Of a DNA stretch of 5,166 nt, positions 1 to 4,658 are shown in pieces. Under the pieces are notes generated by a model that searched no databases, had not been told where the DNA came from, and worked only from the letters and a program-made list of their open reading frames with translations. The stretch lies in NCBI GenBank assembly GCA_020723785.1, contig DYIH01000002.1, positions 9,089 to 14,254 of the forward strand. The letters run 5' to 3'. Source of the DNA: Thermaerobacter marianensis. Its GTDB lineage: Bacteria; Bacillota; Sulfobacillia; DYIH01. The number at the start of each line of letters is the position of its first letter. The first letter of the stretch is position 1. The position numbers were made by a program, and so were the translations under genes.

Positions 1-1
1 G

Positions 2-76
2 CTGAAGGATGCCATCGAAACCTTCAAGGCTGAGTTTACGGGCAGGCACCTGCAGTTCGGCGAGAAGGCATCCTGA
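2..76 (+). CDS. atpA: ATP synthase F1 subunit alpha, C-terminal end (partial)
   Basis: This is the last 24 codons plus TGA stop of a gene cut by the left edge. The visible peptide starts LKDAIETFKAEF and ends in a polar tail (GEKAS). A Lys-rich helix of the type L-K-x-A-I-x-x-F-K is how bacterial alpha subunits usually end. The position immediately before atpG is the canonical place for atpA in the F1 operon. Alpha forms the non-catalytic half of the alpha3beta3 hexamer at the membrane. No catalytic motif lies within the window, so the call rests on the tail and on the gene order. Confidence 0.88.
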   Translation: MKDAIETFKAEFTGRHLQFGEKAS

Positions 77-80
77 ACAT

Positions 81-103
81 CCCGCAGGCCGAAGGCTTAC
101 GGG
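81..103 (+). other. Hairpin in the atpA-atpG spacer
   Basis: An imperfect inverted repeat fills much of the 53-base spacer. The outer arms are CCCG (81-84) and CGGG (100-103). After a C-A mismatch, the inner arms AGGCC (86-90) and GGCTT (94-98) pair with one G-U, closing a GAA loop. No T tract follows, so it is not an intrinsic terminator. A second, weaker pairing, ACCCG (104-108) with CGGGT (118-122), overlaps the likely Shine-Dalgarno sequence of atpG. A role in mRNA stability or in lowering gamma translation is inference only. Confidence 0.45.
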
Positions 104-119
104 ACCCGATAAAACGGCG

Positions 120-132
120 GGTGGTTTGATTG
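120..132 (+). promoter_or_regulatory. Translation start site of atpG (weak SD, TTG start)
   Basis: GGTGG at 120-124 lies five bases before a TTG at 130-132. An in-frame TGA at 127-129 directly precedes the TTG, so the reading frame cannot start further upstream. The next in-frame candidates would remove the conserved N-terminal helix of gamma. The site is much weaker than that of atpD downstream. Confidence 0.7.
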
Positions 133-987
133 GCGGGCGCGAGGGACGTAAAGCGCCGGATCCGTGCGGTCCAGAACACGAAGAAGATCACCAAGGCCAT
201 GGAGATGGTGGCGGCGGCCAAGCTGCGCAAGGCCCAGGAAAGAGCGATGGCGGCCCGTCCTTACGCTGAGCGTTTGGGCCGGGCACTGCGCCGCCTGGCG
301 CGCAGCGGCGCCGACATCTCCCACCCCCTCCTGGTGGAACCCAAGGAGGGGAAGGTGGTCTACTGCGTCATCAGCGCTGACCGGGGCTTGGCCGGCAGCT
401 ACAACGTGAACGTCATCCGTGCCGGGGCCACGTCGATGCGCGACGCCGGCGCGGAGACCGCCGTGGTGGCCGTGGGCCGCAAGAGCCTCGAGCACTTCCG
501 GCGCCGGAGCGTCGAGGTGCTCGGCAGTTTCGTAAACATCGGCGAAGAGGCGCGCTACGCCTTGGCCGAAGAGATCGCCGACACGCTGATGGGCCTCTTC
601 CTGGAGGGCAAAGCCAGGGCGGTGCGCCTGGTGTACACCGAGTTCCGCTCGGCCCTCAGCCAGCGGCCCAACGAGGTTGAGATCCTGCCGATCAGGGCCG
701 AGAAGGAGGAAAAGGAGGCCAGGGCCTCGTCCTTCATCTTCGTCCCGTCGGCGGAGAAGCTTTTTCAGGACCTGCTGCCCAAGCTGGTCAAGAACCAGGT
801 CTATCAGGCCCTGCTGGAGGCCAAGGCCAGTGAGCACGCGGCTCGAATGCGGGCCATGGGCGCGGCGTCGAAAAACGCCCAGGAGCTCATCGAGACCCTG
901 ACCCTGGAATACAACCGCATCCGCCAGGCGAGCATCACGAAGGAGATTTCCGAGATCGTGGGCGGGGCCGAGGCGATGAAGGCGTAG
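130..987 (+). CDS. atpG: ATP synthase F1 subunit gamma
   Basis: Gamma is the central rotor shaft that couples proton flow through Fo to catalysis in the alpha3beta3 head, on the cytoplasmic side of the membrane. The 285-residue product has the usual bacterial length. The N-terminal coiled-coil helix begins with RDVKRRIRAVQNTKKITKAM. The Rossmann-like middle domain carries the conserved VISADRGLAGSYN (the family has SDRGLCGGYN-like sequence). The C-terminal helix ends in the family signature ITKEISEIVGGAEA from about residue 269. I see no redox-regulatory insertion of the chloroplast type. The start is TTG, fixed by the stop codon immediately before it. The gene is 53 bases after atpA and 31 before atpD, and is surely cotranscribed with them. 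The weak start may help keep gamma at one copy per three alpha and beta; that last point is inference. Confidence 0.97.
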   Translation: MAGARDVKRRIRAVQNTKKITKAMEMVAAAKLRKAQERAMAARPYAERLGRALRRLARSGADISHPLLVEPKEGKVVYCVISADRGLAGSYNVNVIRAGATSMRDAGAETAVVAVGRKSLEHFRRRSVEVLGSFVNIGEEARYALAEEIADTLMGLFLEGKARAVRLVYTEFRSALSQRPNEVEILPIRAEKEEKEARASSFIFVPSAEKLFQDLLPKLVKNQVYQALLEAKASEHAARMRAMGAASKNAQELIETLTLEYNRIRQASITKEISEIVGGAEAMKA

Positions 988-1004
988 GGCGGTTGCAGCC
1001 CTGC

Positions 1005-1021
1005 AAGGAGGTAGTCACGTG
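1005..1021 (+). promoter_or_regulatory. Strong ribosome binding site and GTG start of atpD
   Basis: AAGGAGGT at 1005-1012 is almost a full anti-16S match, six bases before GTG at 1019-1021. A small stem, TTGCA (993-997) with TGCAA (1002-1006), ends right at the start of the Shine-Dalgarno sequence and leaves GGAGGT free. The strength of this site against that of atpG fits the beta:gamma ratio of three to one. Confidence 0.85.
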
Positions 1022-2434
1022 GCGAACGCGGGAAGGATCACGCAGGTAATCGGTCCGGTGGTGGACTGCGAGTTCCCGGCCGGCGAGTTGCCGGCCCTCT
1101 ACAATGCCCTGCAGGTCAAGCATTCGGTGGGCGGCCAGGATGGCGTTCTAACGTTGGAGGTGGCCCAGCACCTGGGCGACAACGTGGTGCGTTGCATCGC
1201 CATGGCCTCGACGGACGGCCTGATGCGGGGCATGGAGGTCCTGGATACCGGCGCCCCCATCTCCGTGCCGGTGGGGCGCGCCAGCCTGGGACGGATGTTC
1301 AACGTATTGGGCGAACCGATCGACGGCCTGGGTCCGGTGGAGGTGACGGAGCGGTGGCCGATCCATAAGCCGGCCCCGGACGTCAAGGACGTCACGCCGG
1401 CCAACGTCGTGTTGGAAACCGGCATCAAGGTCATCGACCTCATCGAACCTTACCCCAAGGGCGGCAAGGCCGGCCTGTTCGGCGGCGCCGGCGTCGGCAA
1501 GACGGTCGTCATCATGGAACTGATCAACAACATCGCCATGAAACATGGCGGTTTCTCGGTTTTCGCCGGCGTAGGCGAGCGCACCCGCGAGGGCAACGAC
1601 CTCTATCATGAACTGAAGGAATCGGGGGTTCTGGAGAAGACCGCACTGGTCTTCGGCCAGATGAACGAGCCGCCGGGGGCGCGCGCCCGCGTCGCCCTGA
1701 CCGGTCTGACCATTGCCGAGTACTTCCGCGACGTGGAGGGCCAGGACCTGCTGCTGTTCATCGACAACATCTTCCGCTTCACCCAGGCCGGTTCAGAGGT
1801 GTCGGCACTCCTGGGTCGCGTCCCGTCGGCCGTGGGTTACCAACCGACCCTGGCCACGGAGATGGGCAATCTGCAGGAGAGGATCACCACGACCAAGCGC
1901 GGTTCCATCACCTCGGTGCAGGCGGTGTACGTGCCGGCCGACGACTACACCGACCCGGCGCCGGTGACGACCTTCGCCCACCTGGACGCCACGACGCGCT
2001 TGGAGCGGGCCATCGCCGAGAAGGGCATCTACCCGGCCGTCGACCCGCTGGCTTCGACGTCCCGGGTACTGGACCCCAGCATCGTTGGCGAGGAGCACTA
2101 CATGGTGGCCCGCGGCGTGCAGCAGGTGCTGCAGCGTTACAAGGAGCTCCAGGACATCATCGCCATCCTGGGAATGGACGAGCTCTCCGAGGACGATAAG
2201 CTGACGGTGGCCCGGGCGCGCAAGATCGAGCGCTTCCTGTCCCAGCCGTTCCATGTGGCCGAGGTTTTCACGGGCGTTCCCGGCAAGTTCGTGCCGATAA
2301 AGGAGACGGTGCGGGGCTTCAAGGAGATCCTGGAGGGCAGGCACGACGACCTGCCGGAGGAAGCGTTCTACATGGTGGGAACCATCGACGAGGCCGTGGA
2401 AAAGGGCCGGAAGCTCCTGGTGGCGGCGCGGTAA
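1019..2434 (+). CDS. atpD: ATP synthase F1 subunit beta (catalytic)
   Basis: Beta carries the catalytic sites that make ATP from ADP and phosphate. All the key elements are visible: N-terminal beta-barrel (about 1-80), P-loop GGAGVGKT at 155-162, catalytic Glu187 and Arg188 in GERTREGND, Walker B LLLFID ending in Asp249, the segment PSAVGYQPTLATEMG, the family signature PAVDPLASTS at 339-348, and the C-terminal helical domain. The lever motif at 387-393 reads DELSEDD where many species have DELSEED, a conservative change. The length of 471 residues is normal. The GTG start is chosen for its excellent Shine-Dalgarno sequence and because MANAGRITQVIGPVVD is a standard beta N-terminus. The gene ends with TAA, 13 bases before atpC. 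The identification is not in doubt. Confidence 0.99.
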   Translation: MANAGRITQVIGPVVDCEFPAGELPALYNALQVKHSVGGQDGVLTLEVAQHLGDNVVRCIAMASTDGLMRGMEVLDTGAPISVPVGRASLGRMFNVLGEPIDGLGPVEVTERWPIHKPAPDVKDVTPANVVLETGIKVIDLIEPYPKGGKAGLFGGAGVGKTVVIMELINNIAMKHGGFSVFAGVGERTREGNDLYHELKESGVLEKTALVFGQMNEPPGARARVALTGLTIAEYFRDVEGQDLLLFIDNIFRFTQAGSEVSALLGRVPSAVGYQPTLATEMGNLQERITTTKRGSITSVQAVYVPADDYTDPAPVTTFAHLDATTRLERAIAEKGIYPAVDPLASTSRVLDPSIVGEEHYMVARGVQQVLQRYKELQDIIAILGMDELSEDDKLTVARARKIERFLSQPFHVAEVFTGVPGKFVPIKETVRGFKEILEGRHDDLPEEAFYMVGTIDEAVEKGRKLLVAAR

Positions 2435-2447
2435 GGGGACGATTGGA

Positions 2448-2852
2448 ATGGCGCAGAGCTTTCACCTGGATGTGATCACCCCGGAACGGCAGGTGGTGTC
2501 CGTACCGGTGGAATTCGTGACCCTGCCGACGGTGGAGGGATTCTACGGGATCCTGGCCGGACATGCCCCGATGGTGGGGTCGCTGAAAGCCGGGGTGGTC
2601 CATTACCGTCACGGGGGTGCCAGCCGGGTCCTGGCGGTCACCGGCGGGTTCTTCGAAGCGGGGCCCCACGCGACCGTGGTGCTGGCCGACGAGGCGGAAC
2701 TGCCGGAGGAGATCGACGTGGCGACGGCGATCGCCGAGCGGGACCGGGCCCGGGCGATCATCGAGGCCGGCGGTGAGCAGGAGGAGATCGTCGCCGCCAA
2801 GGAGGCCCTGGAGCGGGCCATGGCCCGGCTGCGGGCGGCGGGTAAGGAGTAG
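2448..2852 (+). CDS. atpC: ATP synthase F1 subunit epsilon
   Basis: Epsilon binds the foot of gamma and the c-ring and in many bacteria inhibits ATP hydrolysis. The 134-residue product shows both family domains: an N-terminal beta-sandwich (about 1-85, with FHLDVITPERQVVS and the GxxGILAGHAP segment at 31-41) and a C-terminal pair of helices (about 90-134, rich in Ala, Glu and Arg). The ATP-binding motif I(L)DxxRA known from thermophilic Bacillus epsilon appears here as IDVATA (89-94), with Thr in place of the Arg, so nucleotide sensing may be weak or lost; this is inference from one residue. ATG at 2448 follows AAGGGGA (2433-2439) by eight bases. It is the last gene of the operon and is followed by a terminator-like hairpin. 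Confidence 0.97.
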   Translation: MAQSFHLDVITPERQVVSVPVEFVTLPTVEGFYGILAGHAPMVGSLKAGVVHYRHGGASRVLAVTGGFFEAGPHATVVLADEAELPEEIDVATAIAERDRARAIIEAGGEQEEIVAAKEALERAMARLRAAGKE

Positions 2853-2882
2853 CCCGCCGCGTTGTCGTTGCCGGCGGTGACC

Positions 2883-2916
2883 GCCGTCCCGGCCCTTGCC
2901 GGGGCGGCTGTGTTTT
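2883..2916 (+). terminator. Intrinsic terminator of the atp operon
   Basis: GCCGTCCCGGC (2883-2893) pairs with GCCGGGGCGGC (2898-2908) as an 11-base-pair stem with one G-U, around the loop CCTT. It is followed by the T-rich tail TGTGTTTT (2909-2916). The stem starts 31 bases after the atpC stop. An additional short hairpin, CGGCGG (2872-2877) with CCGCCG (2881-2886), shares bases with its left arm and cannot form at the same time. Read from the - strand, the stem is followed by no T tract, so it does not look like a terminator for queE. The T tract overlaps the queE stop codon by one base. Confidence 0.8.
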
Positions 2917-3527
2917 CAGGGCAGGCCCAGCAGCTTGTGGATCTGGAGCGAGAGCCGCCAGCGGGGATGGTCCCCGAGCAACGCCAGGGCCTTCTGCACC
3001 ATCTCCGGACGGTTCGATTCCGGCTGGAGGGAGACGGGGCCGGTGAAGTCGGGCGGGACCACCTCGGGTGAGAACCGCTCGTCCACGACGAATTTGAGTT
3101 CGTGTGGCCGGAGCCGCGGGTGGATGCGGTAAGCGGGCGGCTTGGGCGAGGCGCAGACCCAGTTGGCGGCGTCCACCCAGGGCCGGTAAGCGGTGGCGTT
3201 GGTCTCCACGGCCACGCGGACGCCCCGTGCCTGGAGGGCGGCCACCAGCGCGCCGCAGTCGTGGAGCAGGGGTTCGCCGCCGGTCAGGATGACCAAGGGA
3301 AGGCGGACAGCGGCGGCGATCCCGGCCACGGTCATGGGCCGCCCGCCCGCGCGCGGGATGCCGTGGGGCGTGTCGCACCACGGGCAGCGCAGGTTGCACC
3401 CCTGCAGGCGGATGAAGGTCGCCGGGGTGCCGGCATGGCAACCCTCCCCCTGGATCGAGTCGAAAATCTCCACCACCGGCAGGGCGTCCGGAGCGGTCAG
3501 GGCGTGGGAGGCACCCGGGGCGGTCAC
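2916..3527 (-). CDS. queE: 7-carboxy-7-deazaguanine synthase (radical SAM)
   Basis: QueE converts 6-carboxytetrahydropterin to 7-carboxy-7-deazaguanine, the ring contraction step on the way to preQ0. The 203-residue product has the typical opening VVEIFDSIQGEGCHAGTPATFIRLQGCNL (in two runs: VVEIFDSIQGEG at 18-29, then TPATFIRLQGCNL). The cluster-binding motif is C44-x3-C48-x2-C51, with TGGEP at 82-86 for SAM binding, then SPKPP and ELKFVV, and the usual ending LSLQIHKLLGLP. The open frame continues upstream to 3692, but that part is antisense-like sequence inside queD. I chose the GTG at 3527 because GGGAGG lies seven bases before it and the start overlaps the queD stop as GTGA. It is the last gene of the cassette, convergent with atpC. 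It is somewhat shorter than many QueE proteins but appears complete. Confidence 0.95.
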   Translation of the reverse strand: MTAPGASHALTAPDALPVVEIFDSIQGEGCHAGTPATFIRLQGCNLRCPWCDTPHGIPRAGGRPMTVAGIAAAVRLPLVILTGGEPLLHDCGALVAALQARGVRVAVETNATAYRPWVDAANWVCASPKPPAYRIHPRLRPHELKFVVDERFSPEVVPPDFTGPVSLQPESNRPEMVQKALALLGDHPRWRLSLQIHKLLGLP

Positions 3528-3904
3528 CGCGCCGCCTCCCGGTCCGCGCGCGTGATCTCGGCGAAGGCGGTGCGCGTCTCCCACAGCCGGACGCGGGCCA
3601 GGCCCCGCAGGCCAACTTCCTCCAGGCGGTCCCACACCCAGTGGGCCAGGTTCTCGACCGTGGTCTCGAAGTCGAAGAGATCGTTCAAGCAACGGTGATC
3701 CAGAGGGGCGACGACCGCCTCCTCGACCACCGCCTTGAGGTCCCCGAAGTCGGCGACCATACCGTTTTCATCCAGGGGGCCGGCGACGGTCACCCACAGC
3801 TCATAGGAATGGCCGTGCAGGTTGGCGCATTCGCCGCCGTGCCGGAGCAGGCGGTGGGCGGCCTCGAAGCGGAAGACCTTGGTGATGGCGGCCGTGCGCG
3901 GCAT
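3524..3904 (-). CDS. queD: 6-carboxy-5,6,7,8-tetrahydropterin synthase
   Basis: QueD converts dihydroneopterin triphosphate to 6-carboxytetrahydropterin, the substrate of QueE. The 126-residue product belongs to the PTPS/QueD fold. The zinc ligands are His17 (FEAAH), His30 and His32 (LHGHSY). Cys26 stands in the CxxxHGH arrangement typical of QueD, Asp69-His70 (PLDHRCLND) complete the proton relay, and Glu109 (WETRTA) is the expected pterin anchor. The ATG at 3904 is preferred: AAAGGTG precedes it by about five bases and it begins four bases after the queC stop. An earlier in-frame ATG at 3922 would add six residues and overlap queC. The 3' end overlaps queE by four bases, suggesting translational coupling. 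The gene folE, which would supply the substrate, is not in the window. Confidence 0.96.
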   Translation of the reverse strand: MPRTAAITKVFRFEAAHRLLRHGGECANLHGHSYELWVTVAGPLDENGMVADFGDLKAVVEEAVVAPLDHRCLNDLFDFETTVENLAHWVWDRLEEVGLRGLARVRLWETRTAFAEITRADREAAR

Positions 3905-3908
3905 GGCG

Positions 3909-4574
3909 TCACCTTTCCTCATCGTAGGGGATGGGATCCCGGAGCCCCGCTTCGGCGAAGGCGGCCCGCCGGATGACGCAGGTGTCGCAGACGCCGCAGG
4001 CAGGTTGTTTCCCCTGGTAGCAGGAGTGGGTCAGGTCCAGTGGAACGCCGCGGGCCGCCGCCCAGCGGACGATATCCGCCTTGCGCCAGTTGATGAAAGG
4101 CGCCAGCAGCGCCAGCCCCGCCCTCGAGCCCAGGCGCAGGGCCTCGGCCATGGCGGCGGCGTACTCCGGCCGGCAGTCCGGGTAGCCGGTATGGTCCTCC
4201 CGGTGGGCGGCGAAGGCCACGGCGCCGGCGCCCATCCCCTCGGCGACGGCCCCCGCCAGCGCCAGGAACACGGTATTGCGCAGCGGCACGTAGCTCGGCG
4301 CCACCCCGGCCGCCGCCATCTCATCCGGGGTGCGGCCCAGCGGCAAAGGGCCGTCGATCAGGGCGGAGCCCCGGAACAGGCCCTCCGGCAGGTCGCGGAC
4401 GAGGTGCTGCACGCCATAGTGGGCGGCCACCCGGCGGGCTGCGGCCGTCTCAGCCTCCATGTGCCGGGAGCCGTAGCGCAGCGTGAGGGCCGCCGGCGCC
4501 ATGCCTCGGTCCAGGGTCCAGGCCAGGAGGGCCGCGCTGTCCAGCCCGCCGCTCAAAAGAACGACTACTTCCAT
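3909..4574 (-). CDS. queC: 7-cyano-7-deazaguanine (preQ0) synthase
   Basis: QueC uses ATP and ammonia to turn 7-carboxy-7-deazaguanine into preQ0, the nitrile precursor of queuosine and related bases. The 221-residue product has the PP-loop SGGLDS at 8-13 in the opening MEVVVLLSGGLDSAALL, the conserved REDHTGYPDCRPEY segment, PFINWRKADIV, and a C-terminal zinc site at Cys185, Cys193, Cys196 and Cys199 (CX7CX2CX2C). The open frame runs far upstream into the murA region, but homology begins at the ATG at 4574, as in other QueC proteins (MKxVVLLSGGLDS). No Shine-Dalgarno sequence precedes this ATG; a promoter-like site ends six bases before it. It is first in the queC-queD-queE cassette and divergent from murA. 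The products could serve tRNA queuosine or other 7-deazaguanine uses; nothing here decides which. Confidence 0.97.
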   Translation of the reverse strand: MEVVVLLSGGLDSAALLAWTLDRGMAPAALTLRYGSRHMEAETAAARRVAAHYGVQHLVRDLPEGLFRGSALIDGPLPLGRTPDEMAAAGVAPSYVPLRNTVFLALAGAVAEGMGAGAVAFAAHREDHTGYPDCRPEYAAAMAEALRLGSRAGLALLAPFINWRKADIVRWAAARGVPLDLTHSCYQGKQPACGVCDTCVIRRAAFAEAGLRDPIPYDEER

Positions 4575-4655
4575 GCGGCTATTGTACTGCCAAGCGTGGA
4601 AATTCGTCGAGATGCGACCCAGCACCTCGGGACACCCTAAAAGCGGTGAGCGTTG
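4575..4655. other. Divergent intergenic spacer, queC / murA
   Basis: This 81-base spacer is locally richer in A and T than the genes around it. It holds the probable queC promoter on the - strand and the murA ribosome binding site on the + strand. I could not find a convincing promoter for murA in it; TAAAAG at 4638-4643 is too near the start codon to be a good -10 element for a transcript that keeps the Shine-Dalgarno sequence. There is no room for a preQ1 riboswitch in front of queC if the promoter is right. Confidence 0.6.
4581..4610 (-). promoter_or_regulatory. Probable sigma-A/sigma-70-type promoter of queCDE
   Basis: On the - strand, TACAAT (4586-4581) matches the -10 consensus TATAAT at five of six bases. 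TCGACG (4610-4605) matches TTGACA at four of six, with an 18-base spacer. Six bases separate the -10 element from the A of the queC ATG at 4574, which is just where transcription would start. The mRNA would then have no 5' leader, which agrees with the absence of a Shine-Dalgarno sequence. The -10 element stands out in a GC-rich setting; the -35 is less certain. Confidence 0.6.
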
Positions 4656-4658
4656 ATG
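4645..4658 (+). promoter_or_regulatory. Ribosome binding site and ATG start of murA
   Basis: GGTGAG at 4645-4650 lies five bases before ATG at 4656-4658. A TTG at 4653 is in the same frame and directly adjacent, but its spacing of two bases is too short. The ATG puts the active-site lysine at residue 22, the same number as in the well-studied enterobacterial enzyme. Confidence 0.75.

Noticed and set aside
97..837. Long open frame on the - strand across atpG (246 codons), with similar long ones across atpD
   Set aside because: These lie exactly opposite strongly conserved ATP synthase genes, have low-complexity His/Gly/Arg-rich translations and no family motif. They are what GC-rich coding DNA gives on the opposite strand.
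3528..3692. Upstream extension of the queE frame to an ATG at 3692
   Set aside because: The extra 55 residues lie within queD, are rich in Gly, Pro and Arg, and match no part of QueE. The GTG at 3527 has a good SD sequence and the GTGA overlap.
3905..3922. Earlier ATG for queD at 3922
   Set aside because: It would overlap the end of queC by 14 bases and lacks a well-placed SD sequence, whereas the ATG at 3904 has AAAGGTG at a good distance. It cannot be fully excluded.
2916..4574. Deazaguanine DNA-modification (dpd-type) defence island
   Set aside because: Only the shared preQ0 genes are present. No transglycosylase, nuclease or helicase genes of such islands are in the window, and the surroundings are housekeeping genes.
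3822..4640. 272-codon open frame on the + strand opposite queD and queC
   Set aside because: It is antisense to two well-supported enzymes, and its translation shows no domain and has skewed composition.
4575..4655. preQ1 riboswitch in front of queC
   Set aside because: The promoter-like -10 element ends six bases before the ATG, and I see no H-type pseudoknot pattern or A-rich tail in the 81-base spacer.
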